Notes under the pieces: generated by a model | Told to the model about the DNA's origin: nothing | Seen by the model: only the letters and a program-made list of their open reading frames with translations | The model's database searches: none | Part shown: positions 40,448-49,531 of the stretch, piece by piece | How the letters are laid out: each line of letters opens with the position of its first letter | Numbering within the stretch: position 1 is the stretch's first letter | Position numbers and translations under genes: made by a program | Assembly (NCBI GenBank): GCA_016219645.1 | Contig: JACRLR010000020.1 | Span: 169,147 to 233,146 of the forward strand | Direction: 5' to 3' | DNA: 64,000 nucleotides | Source: Nitrospirota bacterium | GTDB lineage: Bacteria > Nitrospirota > Nitrospiria > Nitrospirales > Nitrospiraceae

Positions 40448-40642
40448 TCAGCGATTGATCCCGCGACCGTCGAGCACAGACCGTTCGCGCTCTCCGTCGA
40501 AAGGACGATACTCACTTGGGTTATAGCTGTAGTACGTTCTCAGAAAAATAGCCAGGCCGAGCGCGACCAGCGCAGAGATGATCGCCAGGATCACAGTCGC
40601 CTCACTGACCCGGAATTTGGCTTTCCAGCGACGAGATATCAT
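40448..40642 (-). CDS. Small single-pass membrane protein
   Basis: A 64-residue protein with a basic N-terminus (ISRRWKAKFRVS), one hydrophobic helix (ATVILAIISALVALGLAIFL) and a hydrophilic tail containing YYSYNPSEYRPFDGERE. It sits exactly between the methyltransferase stop (40643) and asnB (start 40437), in a gap that would otherwise be empty. I recognise no family. The orderly topology and tight spacing make it likely to be real; a role in the glycan machinery is a guess. Confidence 0.6.
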   Translation of the reverse strand: MISRRWKAKFRVSEATVILAIISALVALGLAIFLRTYYSYNPSEYRPFDGERERSVLDGRGINR

Positions 40643-41524
40643 CTACTGCTCCTTGGCGATCGTCAGCGGCTTTCTCGCCAGGGCCTCGACCGAGAGCCCC
40701 CAGCCCCATTGATCCATCCCTGTCCGGTTCATCACACTGTAGACAGTCTGGTCCAATCGCTTGGCCCAGTGACGGATACACGAGCGCCCCTTCCCGTCGA
40801 CTCCATACGCATCTGATTGGCTGGGAGGTGATGTGCGCACCTCTACAGCCTCGAACCCAAGCCTGGTGAGGTGATAGGAAAGCGCACGCCGGCCGAACCC
40901 GTACAGATGCATGACCGTCAGGTGAGCGAGACCACAACCGGACAACAGGCGGGACAACTGATCGTGCAGCGGTCCGTTCGGCACTCTGATGTATATCTGC
41001 CCGCCCGGACGTAACACGCGCCACGCTTCTTTCAAGGCATCGAACGGGTTGATCAGATGATCCAGCACATTCACGAACGTCACCGCATCGGCTGAATCGT
41101 CATCCAGTGGACAGGGCAACCAGCTCTGCTCACGGACTTCGAGCCCCCTGGATCGAGCACGATTGACTGCGGCCTTGGACAGTTCAAATCCAATCCCACG
41201 CCACCCACAGTCCACGCCTTGCATGAGCAGGGCGCCTCCCCCACAACCGACATCGACCAATGTGCCGTGGCTCGGACGGTTCATGAGAATCATGTCCATG
41301 ACGTGTCGGCACAGGTTCTCCCGCGCCGTCCCCTGCTGTTCCACGCCAAACTGCTGCCAATAGTGGTCTCTGTACCACTGCGCCGCTTCTTCGTCCGACG
41401 GCATGGTCCCACGCCATAGCAGCCCGCATTGCCGACAATAGAGCCGCTCGCGGACGACCCCGTCAATCGCATAGGCCTCTGCTGAGGCCCCGCAGAGACA
41501 TCTATTGGCATTCTCTTGCACCAT
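40643..41524 (-). CDS. SAM-dependent methyltransferase with N-terminal Cys cluster
   Basis: Class I methyltransferase. The N-terminal CLCGASAEAYAIDG and LYCRQCGLLW form a CxC-x16-CxxC zinc-ribbon-like cluster, typical of glycan-locus methyltransferases. The SAM motif I is LVDVGCGGGALLMQ, and the acidic loop and post I motifs are ADAVTFVNVLDHLINPFDAL and WRVLRPGGQIYIRVPN. Length is 293 residues. It begins 3 bp after the GT4 gene stop. Likely methylates a sugar or a glycan chain end; target unknown. Confidence 0.82.
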   Translation of the reverse strand: MVQENANRCLCGASAEAYAIDGVVRERLYCRQCGLLWRGTMPSDEEAAQWYRDHYWQQFGVEQQGTARENLCRHVMDMILMNRPSHGTLVDVGCGGGALLMQGVDCGWRGIGFELSKAAVNRARSRGLEVREQSWLPCPLDDDSADAVTFVNVLDHLINPFDALKEAWRVLRPGGQIYIRVPNGPLHDQLSRLLSGCGLAHLTVMHLYGFGRRALSYHLTRLGFEAVEVRTSPPSQSDAYGVDGKGRSCIRHWAKRLDQTVYSVMNRTGMDQWGWGLSVEALARKPLTIAKEQ

Positions 41525-41527
41525 ATC

Positions 41528-42646
41528 CTAGGCAGCCTCCTCAGCCACCCGCTCAAGGAGATCCACGACCAAGCCCGACGTATGACGAAGGGAAAATTCG
41601 CGCGCGCGCGCGACCCCCTTCGCCCTCAGTTGATCCCGCAACCCTACTTCCGTCAGCCCTCTCACCATGACCATAGTTATGTCGCCGACCTGCTCCGGAT
41701 TGAACAGCAGAGCCGCCTGATCGACAACTTCGGGAATGGCAGCACGGTTGGCTGCAGCCACCGCCGCACCACAGGCCATGGCTTCGAGCGCTGGAAGACC
41801 AAACCCCTCATAGAGGGAGGGAAGTACGAACAATGCGCAGCCCGTATAGAGGGCGGACAAGTCCTCATCGGCAATAAGCCCGGGAAAGACCACTCGATCA
41901 CCGATGCGAAGACGGTCAGCCAATTGCTGCAACTGCGGTCGATGCTCCTGGTCGGAACCGGCTAAGACCAGTTGATAGATTGCCCTCAGGGATGGCGGCA
42001 AAGCGGCATAGGCTTCTACGAGGCGTGGCACATTCTTATGCGGCTTGAAATTGCCCACATACAGAATATACCGAGACGTCAGACCATAGGTTGCACAGGC
42101 CTTCACCGTCAATGGCTGCGGGCTGAAATGTTTCCCCAGTGCAACAGGAATCACCGTCACCTTGTCCGCAGAGATCCCCAACTGAGCCATGATCGACTGC
42201 TTCGAGTATTGTGAGTCGGCGATGATGGCGGAGGCGCGATTGGCATAGAGCCGGCCCAAGCCGGTCATCACTGCATCGTAGGCGGGCCTCCGTCGCCCAG
42301 GGTATCCAATAAAGAATAGATCGTGAATCGTCAAGACAACTGGACAGCCTGCCAGCACCGGCCCCTTATAGTAGGGAGAGAGAAATACGGTGATCCGGTC
42401 TTCTGCTAACTGACGTGGGAGGCGGACCTGATCCCACCACTGGGTCCAGACGGAGGGAACCGGTTTGTACGTGATGCCGGAAGGCAACCCCTGCAGATCT
42501 GCGTTGGACGGAGCATAGACCACGCAGTCCCATCCCTTGCTCGATACAGCATGCAACACCTCACGGACATAGTGTCCGATCCCCGTCCTTACGCCCTGCT
42601 GGAGTTCGCGTCCATCGACACCGACACGCATCAGCCTCTCCCTCAT
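41528..42646 (-). CDS. GT4-family glycosyltransferase
   Basis: Retaining GT-B enzyme of the mannosyl/rhamnosyl-transferase-like group. N-terminal VGVDGRELQQGVRTGIGHYV, hinge region ILYVGNFKPHKNVPRLVEAY, and the E-x7-E in LYEGFGLPALEAMACGAAVA. Length is 372 residues. A (CG)6 tract at 41599-41610 lies in the coding sequence near the 3' end and could be a slippage site. It overlaps the methyltransferase gene start (42643-42646) by 4 bp. Confidence 0.88.
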   Translation of the reverse strand: MRERLMRVGVDGRELQQGVRTGIGHYVREVLHAVSSKGWDCVVYAPSNADLQGLPSGITYKPVPSVWTQWWDQVRLPRQLAEDRITVFLSPYYKGPVLAGCPVVLTIHDLFFIGYPGRRRPAYDAVMTGLGRLYANRASAIIADSQYSKQSIMAQLGISADKVTVIPVALGKHFSPQPLTVKACATYGLTSRYILYVGNFKPHKNVPRLVEAYAALPPSLRAIYQLVLAGSDQEHRPQLQQLADRLRIGDRVVFPGLIADEDLSALYTGCALFVLPSLYEGFGLPALEAMACGAAVAAANRAAIPEVVDQAALLFNPEQVGDITMVMVRGLTEVGLRDQLRAKGVARAREFSLRHTSGLVVDLLERVAEEAA

Positions 42647-43476
42647 GCGCAGAGCCGCTCCGCGGTAGACGATGCCGGCTTCCTGGCGATCAACTCAAGA
42701 CCGATTCCCCAATTCAAACCGGTCAAACGATACCATCCGTAGGCCAGCTGGTTGACGAGTCGTTTGCTCGATACAGCCGCCGCTCCTCGGTCGAACCCGA
42801 TTTGGACGTCAGTGAATCCGACGGACTGGACCAGCTTCGACAGGGTCGTATCAGAAAAGTGAAAGAGATGCAGTTCTCGCTCGTCCTCTTCGTACAATGA
42901 GGGCCAATGCCCCCGCCCGGCAAGATACCCAAGGCGAAAGATATAGTCATGGACATTCGGGGTGGCCAACACCACCCAGCCTCCCGGTCGCACAAGACGA
43001 AACAATTCCGCAACCATCCGCTTCGGGTCGGACGCATGTTCAATCACGTGCCAACTCGTGACCACGTCGAACCTGTCCCCCGGCAATTTGACCTCCCATA
43101 CTTCCCCACGCCGCACATCGAGATCCGCCGCCTGCGCCACGGCGGCAGCAGACAGCTCAGTCCCGGAGACCTGCCATCCCTCTTGTCGCGCCAGCCGGAG
43201 AAAGGTCGCGTCGCCGCAGCCGACATCCAAAAGACGCCTGCCCCGTCCGCTAAGCTGCTGCAGGGTTCGCAATCGTCTCGTCCAAATATGGCGACGCCCG
43301 GCCTCCTGTTGTTTCCACGGCTCGTAGTAGTCATCCTGATAGGTCTTCTCGATCTCACCCCTCGATGGAATCGGCGTGACAAACATGAGCTGACAGGCGC
43401 ACCGGACGACCCGGACAGCGCCGTGATCTTCGACCACTGTAAACTCCGTCCCTCCACAGAGATTGCACCTATTCAC
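42643..43476 (-). CDS. SAM-dependent methyltransferase with Cys motif
   Basis: Class I methyltransferase. Starting at GTG 43474-43476 (SD GGAG six bases upstream), the N-terminus reads VNRCNLCGGTEFTVVED and RVVRCAC, a Cys cluster like that of the gene at 40643. SAM motif I is LLDVGCGDATFLRLARQEGW; later motifs are FDVVTSWHVIEHASDPKRMV and VRPGGWVVLATPNVHDYIF. The start overlaps the GT4 stop by 8 bp; the frame is open to 43557. Glycan-locus context suggests a sugar target. Confidence 0.84.
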   Translation of the reverse strand: MNRCNLCGGTEFTVVEDHGAVRVVRCACQLMFVTPIPSRGEIEKTYQDDYYEPWKQQEAGRRHIWTRRLRTLQQLSGRGRRLLDVGCGDATFLRLARQEGWQVSGTELSAAAVAQAADLDVRRGEVWEVKLPGDRFDVVTSWHVIEHASDPKRMVAELFRLVRPGGWVVLATPNVHDYIFRLGYLAGRGHWPSLYEEDERELHLFHFSDTTLSKLVQSVGFTDVQIGFDRGAAAVSSKRLVNQLAYGWYRLTGLNWGIGLELIARKPASSTAERLCA

Positions 43477-44581
43477 AACAGACTCCAGTGAGATGAAGAT
43501 AGAGCGATTGAACCTGATCCGCATGCCCTTGGAGACTAAACCGCTCCTCGACGACACGACGCCCGGCTAGACCAAATTGGCTGGATCGATCGCTATGCGC
43601 CAGAGCCTCTTGCACCGATTCTGCAAGACGATCCGGTTGACCTGGCGCGACGAGACAACCGGTTACACCATGCCTGACGATCTCCGGCACCCCTCCCGCA
43701 GCAGTCGCTACCACTACTCTGCCCATCGCCATCGCTTCGATAAGGACACGGCCGAAATGTTCGCCGTGCGATGGCAATACGAACACATCTGCCAAGGCAA
43801 GCATGTCCCGTACATCGTTCAACCAACCAGTAAAATGCACCACCTGATGTAGACCGAGTTCGTCTGCCAGTCTGCCCAGGTCGGAACGAAGCTCCCCGTC
43901 ACCAACCAGCACCCAATGCACCGCCGCGTCCTGCCGATGGATGATAGCCGCGGCATGGAGGAGATCATCATAGCCCTTATAGGCCACGAACCGGCCCACA
44001 CTCACTACCACTCGGTCGCCGGCACTCAGACCCAGTGCGGCACGCTGGACGGGTGACGGAGGCCCTGGAGCAAACCGTAGGGTATCGACCCCATTATAGA
44101 TACGATGAATCCGGTCAGCCGCCCCCCATGAAAATCGACGACTCACTGCATCTGAATTGACGATGACTCCCGCTGAGAGCTTGTACAGCGCACGGTCCAG
44201 CAAGCCATCTGAGTCGGCGACACGCACATGCCAGACAGCCTGGCAACGAGCAATCTTTGCCGCCAACCCTCCGTAGATCATGGCACGTGTACCGTTGGCG
44301 TGAACGATCTGTGCGGCTTGCTGTCGAATCAGCCGTGTGAGAGCCCGTATACTGGTCAGGCTTGCCGTACTCGTACCGGTGACCGCAGGCATCGGGACCA
44401 CATACGTGGGGATATTAGCCTGGGCTGCCTGTTCTGCCACAGCTCCCTCATGCGGTACCACCAGGACCGGACGCCACTGTGAATGATCGAGCGCGCCAAG
44501 CAACTGGAGCAGGCTGATTTCTCCTCCCCCTACGATATCGCCATGATTCGAGATGAAGAGCACCGATTGTGGCTCACTCAT
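43469..44581 (-). CDS. GT4-family glycosyltransferase
   Basis: Retaining GT-B enzyme. The start at 44581 gives MSEPQSVLFISNHGDIVGGG and an ATGA overlap with the preceding GT2 gene. The frame is open 129 codons further, but that part is Cys/Arg-rich and antisense-like. Later motifs: IYNGVDTLRFAPGPPSP, VVSVGRFVAYKGYDDLLHA, and the E-x7-E in HGEHFGRVLIEAMAMGRVVV. Length is 370 residues. Overlaps the methyltransferase by 8 bp. Donor and acceptor unknown. Confidence 0.9.
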   Translation of the reverse strand: MSEPQSVLFISNHGDIVGGGEISLLQLLGALDHSQWRPVLVVPHEGAVAEQAAQANIPTYVVPMPAVTGTSTASLTSIRALTRLIRQQAAQIVHANGTRAMIYGGLAAKIARCQAVWHVRVADSDGLLDRALYKLSAGVIVNSDAVSRRFSWGAADRIHRIYNGVDTLRFAPGPPSPVQRAALGLSAGDRVVVSVGRFVAYKGYDDLLHAAAIIHRQDAAVHWVLVGDGELRSDLGRLADELGLHQVVHFTGWLNDVRDMLALADVFVLPSHGEHFGRVLIEAMAMGRVVVATAAGGVPEIVRHGVTGCLVAPGQPDRLAESVQEALAHSDRSSQFGLAGRRVVEERFSLQGHADQVQSLYLHLTGVCCE

Positions 44582-45546
44582 AAGACCGGCCTCGCCATCG
44601 CGTATTTCCACCGACCGAGTTCGTTGCCGACGTCCATCGTCAATTTCACAAGGGGAACCACCCACCATGCCGCACGATGGGTCGGATAGTCTCTCGCAAA
44701 CCGATATCGCCACAACATCACCAGGTAATAGAGCGAGAAACCAAGCGGCACAAGCGCGGCAACAGGAGGAACCCAGGCAGCGATGAGGAGTATGACTCCC
44801 ACCCGCAACGTCCACGAACTTCTGATGACATACGTGAGAAACAGGCTCTTCCCCACACGATGTTGGATGGACGCCATTTCGCTGTACCCGCGTCGCATAA
44901 ACCAGCTTGCCACGGTCGACAAACGGTCTCGCGTCCGGTGATAGACCACAGCATGGGGTGTGTAACAACAGCGCCCCAGCCGAGCGACACGCTCTGCAAT
45001 GAGCGAGTCTTCACTACCGACCCGTGCCTCTTCCGGAAAGCCTCCCGCGAGTTGCAGGGCGCTTCTTCGATAGGCACAGTTGCAGGTTGAGAGGTGCTCC
45101 GTCGGCACCGTGTGCCCCTGCGCTTGATGCGCATAGCGCAACCCTCCGCCGGGAAATCCGAGAATATTTTCCGCATACCCGATCAGGCCGCATTCGTGCA
45201 CCGCAACCGCCCCTGCAACTCCGAGGACATCGGGATTTTCTTCGAACGGAGCGAGTAAGGCTTCCCCCCACCCCTCGTTCGCTTCACAATCGTCGTCAAT
45301 AAACAAGAGGATGGCGCCGGTTGCGGCTTGCACCGCGGTATTTCTCGCGTAGCCGAAACCGCGATGGTGACGAGGAATCGCCACGTACTTTACGTCTGCA
45401 ATCGGCTCGGGCCGATCCGTTTCTTCGACCACCACGATCTCCGCGGCGGCGCAGGCTGGGCCGGACTTCCGGACTGTCAGTACGGCTTGCTCCAAGTCAC
45501 GGCGCCGGTCTTTCGAGCAGATGATGATGGATACGGACTCACTCAT
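44578..45546 (-). CDS. GT2-family glycosyltransferase with C-terminal membrane segments
   Basis: An inverting GT-A enzyme. N-terminal VSIIICSKDRRRDLEQAVLT, metal-binding DxD in ILLFIDDDCEANEGWGEALL, and acceptor motif RVGSEDSLIAERVARLGRCC with the catalytic-base ED. The last 90 residues hold hydrophobic stretches (RVGVILLIAAWVPPVAALVP and a partner), so it is membrane-bound. Length is 322 residues. Its stop overlaps the GT4 gene start by 4 bp. Confidence 0.88.
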   Translation of the reverse strand: MSESVSIIICSKDRRRDLEQAVLTVRKSGPACAAAEIVVVEETDRPEPIADVKYVAIPRHHRGFGYARNTAVQAATGAILLFIDDDCEANEGWGEALLAPFEENPDVLGVAGAVAVHECGLIGYAENILGFPGGGLRYAHQAQGHTVPTEHLSTCNCAYRRSALQLAGGFPEEARVGSEDSLIAERVARLGRCCYTPHAVVYHRTRDRLSTVASWFMRRGYSEMASIQHRVGKSLFLTYVIRSSWTLRVGVILLIAAWVPPVAALVPLGFSLYYLVMLWRYRFARDYPTHRAAWWVVPLVKLTMDVGNELGRWKYAMARPVL

Positions 45547-45600
45547 GGCAATCGCACTCCATACCCTCTGACGGGCCGCTCGGTCTCCGGGTTCGACAAT

Positions 45601-46635
45601 CTACAAACATAACGCACCGTATCTCACCGACCCCCACCATCGGCCTGCCGTCATCGCGCCTGCCTTCACGATCAGGAGCCACGCCAGATTGAACGAACGA
45701 GACAGCGAAACTGGAGCACCAGCTGCGCGAGCCCGCGCACTCGCTTGATGAATCAGCCACAGCAAATACAACGGGAACAGCCAGAGACTCGGCCGATAGA
45801 AACAACCCATCGCAAGCAGGGCCAGTGCCTTCTTGTCCGGTGACGCGACGTCCACCCACCCTCGCATGGGAAGCGCGGTCCATTGGACCAAGCGGCGAGG
45901 CAATTCAAGCCATAATCCCTGGGGATGATGCCGCTGCAATAGATATGCATGGCTTCTGCCAAACCCGAAAGCCTGTCGAATTAATCCCCGCAGGGTGGTC
46001 CGGTGGTGATGCATCACACAGGCAGTCGGTGTGTAAACAATCGCCGCCTGCTGTTCGTAGAGTCTGGCGCAAAGGTCGTAGTCCTCTCCATAAATCTTCA
46101 CCGTCTCGTCAAACCCGTCCAGTTGCTCCAAGAGCCGGCGCCGCACCGCAAGATTGGCCGTCGGAAATCCACCGGACCAAGGAGTCCATTCCCGGTGCGT
46201 CGTCGTTTCCCCGGCCGATTGAAGCGTGTAGAGGGAGCAGAACATTTCGCACAGTGTGCGATCGAAGACTCCGGCGATACGACCTGCGACAGCCCCTGTG
46301 TCCGCATCGTCAAATGGGGCCAACAGATGGCTCAACCAGTCCGATTGTGGGACACAGTCGCTATCGGTAAAGGCAACGATATCGCCACGCGCCGCTCGGA
46401 TGCCTGTATTTCTCGCTGCAGATGCTCCCGGTTTCGCCTCCCGCAACAGGCGGACGTTGATACCCTTGGTTTGCTCGGTCCAAGCCTGAAGCAGTGCGAG
46501 AGACCCATCGGTCGACCCATTATCGATCACAAACACTTCGGCCGGCGCTGGATTGAGGCAGTCGAGCGCATGCAAACAGGCAGGTAAGGTCCTGGCGGAA
46601 TTCTTGATCGGGATCACGAGACTGACCGTCAACAT
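45601..46635 (-). CDS. GT2-family glycosyltransferase
   Basis: An inverting GT-A enzyme. The chosen ATG at 46635 gives MLTVSLVIPIKNSARTLPAC, the usual GT2 start, overlapping the GT4 stop by 7 bp; the frame is open to 46701. DxD motif: IVAFTDSDCVPQSDWLSHLL. The later motif YGEDYDLCARLYEQQAAIVY carries the catalytic base. Two hydrophobic C-terminal segments (ALALLAMGCFYRPSLWLFPL among them) suggest membrane association. Length is 344 residues. Donor unknown. Confidence 0.88.
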   Translation of the reverse strand: MLTVSLVIPIKNSARTLPACLHALDCLNPAPAEVFVIDNGSTDGSLALLQAWTEQTKGINVRLLREAKPGASAARNTGIRAARGDIVAFTDSDCVPQSDWLSHLLAPFDDADTGAVAGRIAGVFDRTLCEMFCSLYTLQSAGETTTHREWTPWSGGFPTANLAVRRRLLEQLDGFDETVKIYGEDYDLCARLYEQQAAIVYTPTACVMHHHRTTLRGLIRQAFGFGRSHAYLLQRHHPQGLWLELPRRLVQWTALPMRGWVDVASPDKKALALLAMGCFYRPSLWLFPLYLLWLIHQASARARAAGAPVSLSRSFNLAWLLIVKAGAMTAGRWWGSVRYGALCL

Positions 46636-47804
46636 GCCAGGGCCTCCGGTAAGGCGATGTCCCGATAGATCGATTCCAACGGGCCGAGACAGCGATTCCA
46701 ATCGTAGCGCGCTTCCGCCAATTGACGCGCGGCCAGGCCGAACCGCCGACGATCGTCGGCGCTGGCCAGCAGCGTAAGCAGTGACTCGATCATGTCCTTC
46801 GCCGAATCGGCTATCAAGGCATCACGACCCGGCTGAACGTCGATCCCTTCGATTCCTACGGTTGTGGTGACGATGGGGAGTCCTGCTGCCATCGCCTCCA
46901 GGAGTTTTGTCCTCGTGCCCGCGCCGGTGAAATGCGGCGCGACATAGACCGTGGCCTCATGCAGATGCGGAAGCATGTCCGGCACAGCACCAGCCACGAC
47001 GATCCCTGTCCGCACCAAGGCCTGAATACGGGGGTCTGGATTGCGTCCGACGAATCGTAGCTCAACTTCAGGAAGTTCACGGCGGATCTCGGGAAATACC
47101 TCATTGGCAAGAAACAATGCCGCATCGATGTTTGGCTGAAAGCTCATATCCCCCGTAAAGAGCAGCAGCGGTTTCGAACCTTCGTAGGATGATTTTGCCG
47201 TCACGGTCGAACAATCCACCCCGTTCGGAACCACCACAGTGCGTCGCCGCAGTCTGGCCCGCTCAGACCGAGCCAGATCATCGTGCGACACCACTAACAG
47301 CGAATGGAGGCTCGGCCAGCAAAACGCGTCGAAGAGGCCAAAGCGGGCCAGGCGAATGAGATTCCGTGCTCGAACAAATCCACCCTGTTCATGTTTTACC
47401 GCCCGCCAGGGACCGCTGAGGCCATAGGCCCAGACGTCTAACACGATCGGCAGATGACAGCCGTCCGGCAGGTAGGGCAACATGGCCGGCTTTTCCACCT
47501 GAATCGCTTGATATTGTCGCGATCCTAGTCGATGACGCACAGCCTCACGCAAGAGTGGGTCAGTACGATAGGGGCCCACATGGGAGATACGGGTCAGCCA
47601 GGATGGAGTTTGCACCTGAACAAACTCCATTTCAGCACAGATACCGCCCAATAGACGTTCTGCTTCTGGTTGGCCCTCAAGCGCCGGAGCGATCAGATCG
47701 ACCTCGAAGCGCTTCCCTAGAAACCGCACAAGATGCAGCATGCGTAACGCCCCGCCCCCATGACGGTCTGACGGAGGCGCCGGTGCCAGAAAAAGCAATC
47801 GCAT
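46629..47804 (-). CDS. GT4-family glycosyltransferase
   Basis: Retaining GT-B enzyme that opens with LLFLAPAPPSDRHGGGALRM. The region LLFTGDMSFQPNIDAALFLA and the late motif TGAGTRTKLLEAMAAGLPIV are those of a subgroup seen in exosortase- or sugar-transferase-type loci. The first Glu of the usual E-x7-E is replaced by Ala/Gly in that subgroup. Length is 391 residues. It is the first gene after the 177-bp inverted-repeat element at 47821-47997, which separates it from the methyltransferase upstream. Confidence 0.87.
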   Translation of the reverse strand: MRLLFLAPAPPSDRHGGGALRMLHLVRFLGKRFEVDLIAPALEGQPEAERLLGGICAEMEFVQVQTPSWLTRISHVGPYRTDPLLREAVRHRLGSRQYQAIQVEKPAMLPYLPDGCHLPIVLDVWAYGLSGPWRAVKHEQGGFVRARNLIRLARFGLFDAFCWPSLHSLLVVSHDDLARSERARLRRRTVVVPNGVDCSTVTAKSSYEGSKPLLLFTGDMSFQPNIDAALFLANEVFPEIRRELPEVELRFVGRNPDPRIQALVRTGIVVAGAVPDMLPHLHEATVYVAPHFTGAGTRTKLLEAMAAGLPIVTTTVGIEGIDVQPGRDALIADSAKDMIESLLTLLASADDRRRFGLAARQLAEARYDWNRCLGPLESIYRDIALPEALAC

Positions 47805-47820
47805 GAATCAGTTCCCCTCG

Positions 47821-47997
47821 CCCGCATTATTCACGAAGGCTTCTCCTGCAACCGCCGATACGCTGTTCCGACGGGCGTGCTCGCCACTCAGTCGGTCAAC
47901 ATACTGTTCAAGTATGCTTCCTTCCTTCCCGGCTGCGCTTGCCCGTCTCACAACGCGTCTCAGCGGTTTCGTCACGAACCCTCGTGAATAATGCGGG
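47821..47997. mobile_element. 177-bp MITE-like element with 19-bp terminal inverted repeats
   Basis: The left end cccgcattattcacgaagg matches the reverse complement of the right end ccctcgtgaataatgcggg at 18 of 19 positions. The interior has a perfect central palindrome catact-gttca-agtatg. It holds no coding frame of its own that I trust; a 101-codon open frame crosses it but starts in the neighbouring gene region. The right end touches the stop codon of the methyltransferase (TAG, 47998-48000). The size, ends and lack of a transposase fit a MITE; the mobilising element is not in the window. Confidence 0.8.
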
Positions 47998-48741
47998 CTA
48001 GGCCGCTTTAGAAGCCACCACGAGCGCCACGGCACGAGAAGGCCCGTTCCAATCGATTGCCGCCGCTTCACCCTCCTCTGCAGGCATCCAGAGACCCGTG
48101 CGGCTGACCGCATACTCCACTTGATCGGTTGCCAAGGCGGCCGTCAGCTGCGCCAGCCGTGGTTGATCATAGACCCTCATCCAGTCGTTCGTATGGGTGC
48201 GCCCATACGGAACCGTGATCAGCGCTTTGCCACCAGGTTTCAGAATGCGCGCAATCTCTCGAACCGCAACTCGATCTCCGATATCTGCTTCCGGCTCGCC
48301 GTAATGGCCGATGCCGATATGCTCAATGACCGACACAGCCAGCACAGCGGAAAAGGTGCCTGCTGCGAAGGGAATCTTCATGATGTCGCCCCGTAACGCA
48401 CGGAGACCGGGATGGCGATAGGGATAGGGATTGAAGTCCATCCCCACCACCTCGAATCCACGGGAGGCCAACGCGAGCGGCAGTCGACTGTGGCAACAAC
48501 CAAGATCGAGGACCGGGCCGACAACGCCGTTCAGATGCTGAAACACGAACGGATATTCGATGACACGCTCAGTCGTGACCATTCCCGGCTCGAAGATCTG
48601 CTTCAATAGGCCTCGGGCCGAGGATGCCAGCCATTCCTTCAATCGGGGGAACGGATCCAACAGTCGAGCCCCCGCGCGCCACCGAAGATGATATTGGGAC
48701 TTGTACGTCCCAGCCGGCTCTATGTGATCCTGCACCGCCAT
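47998..48741 (-). CDS. SAM-dependent methyltransferase
   Basis: Class I methyltransferase with motif I as VLDLGCCHSRLPLALASRGF, post I region EVVGMDFNPYPYRHPGLRAL and motif II/III AVLAVSVIEHIGIGHYGEPE with ILKPGGKALITVPYGRT. The His/Cys in motif I (GCCHS) is a variant of the usual GCGxG. Length is 247 residues. The stop codon adjoins the inverted-repeat element. The starts of the two methyltransferase genes upstream are in tight succession. Target not known. Confidence 0.82.
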   Translation of the reverse strand: MAVQDHIEPAGTYKSQYHLRWRAGARLLDPFPRLKEWLASSARGLLKQIFEPGMVTTERVIEYPFVFQHLNGVVGPVLDLGCCHSRLPLALASRGFEVVGMDFNPYPYRHPGLRALRGDIMKIPFAAGTFSAVLAVSVIEHIGIGHYGEPEADIGDRVAVREIARILKPGGKALITVPYGRTHTNDWMRVYDQPRLAQLTAALATDQVEYAVSRTGLWMPAEEGEAAAIDWNGPSRAVALVVASKAA

Positions 48742-48754
48742 CAGCCACTGCTCC

Positions 48755-49531
48755 TTACGATGGTTTTATACCCCAGGCAAAATAATAAAATCCGAGCCAT
48801 TCGGCGACCCACGTTCGATCCAACCCTCGCCACAGACGTTGTGTTTTCTCCACCCACGATACTTGAATGTCTCTCAGACGCTCCGATCGATAGAGCAGGG
48901 GCACATACGGCGGCACCACACCGGCTGGAAATACCGTGATGTCCGTCAGTCCACCTTCCCGGAGGAGCGTACGGATCTGCCCAGAGGTAAAGGCCCGTTC
49001 GTAGTAGCCTTCCTGCGATTGCCGGGAGCCGATCACGCTACGCTTCAGGCTCCCCAGCCAATCGAGCGAACGAAAGAGCGAGAATTTGTTAGGCACGATA
49101 TCGGAATAGAATAGACCCCCCGGTTTCAGTACCCGTACCATTTCACGGACAATCGGAGTCGGGTCATGAAAGTGCTCCAGCAATCCTGTCGAGAGCACGA
49201 CATCGAGGCTCTGATCCTGCACCGGCAAGGCAAATCCATCCCCCGCCAAGAATCCTCCGGTCACCGTGGCGCTGTGATAATTCAATTGGGCAGCCTTCAA
49301 CGCATTGGGCGAAAAATCCATGCAGACCGTTCGATAACCGCCTTGCGCCAACCAACAGGACAACCGTCCGGAGCCGGCCCCGACCTCAAGACAGCGGCCT
49401 GACGTCGGCAAGATGTTTCGCAAATATCCGAGCTTAATGCGATCAAGAATCTGCGTCATGGTTCTCGCGGTCACCGTAATACCCTGGTCGACCCAGTAGG
49501 CGTCCCAGAACTTCTGTGCCTGATCTTCCAT
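48755..49531 (-). CDS. SAM-dependent methyltransferase
   Basis: Class I methyltransferase. Start MEDQAQKFWDAYWVDQG at 49531 overlaps the preceding stop as TAATG; the frame is open to 49585. SAM motif I: CLEVGAGSGRLSCWLAQGGY, then TVCMDFSPNALKAAQLNY. Motifs II/III: LDVVLSTGLLEHFHDPTPIV and VLKPGGLFYSDIVPNKFSLF. Length is 258 residues. The ubiquinone/menaquinone-methyltransferase-like fold is not specific; the context favours a glycan target. Confidence 0.82.
   Translation of the reverse strand: MEDQAQKFWDAYWVDQGITVTARTMTQILDRIKLGYLRNILPTSGRCLEVGAGSGRLSCWLAQGGYRTVCMDFSPNALKAAQLNYHSATVTGGFLAGDGFALPVQDQSLDVVLSTGLLEHFHDPTPIVREMVRVLKPGGLFYSDIVPNKFSLFRSLDWLGSLKRSVIGSRQSQEGYYERAFTSGQIRTLLREGGLTDITVFPAGVVPPYVPLLYRSERLRDIQVSWVEKTQRLWRGLDRTWVAEWLGFYYFAWGIKPS

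Noticed and set aside
44582..44968. Upstream extension of the GT4 gene by 129 codons
   Set aside because: The extension overlaps a GT2 gene, is Cys/Arg-rich and lacks GT features. The ATG at 44581 has an ATGA overlap and the normal GT4 start.
47808..48113. A 101-codon minus-strand frame across the 177-bp inverted-repeat element
   Set aside because: It starts inside the methyltransferase gene in another frame and runs through the element; composition is non-protein-like.
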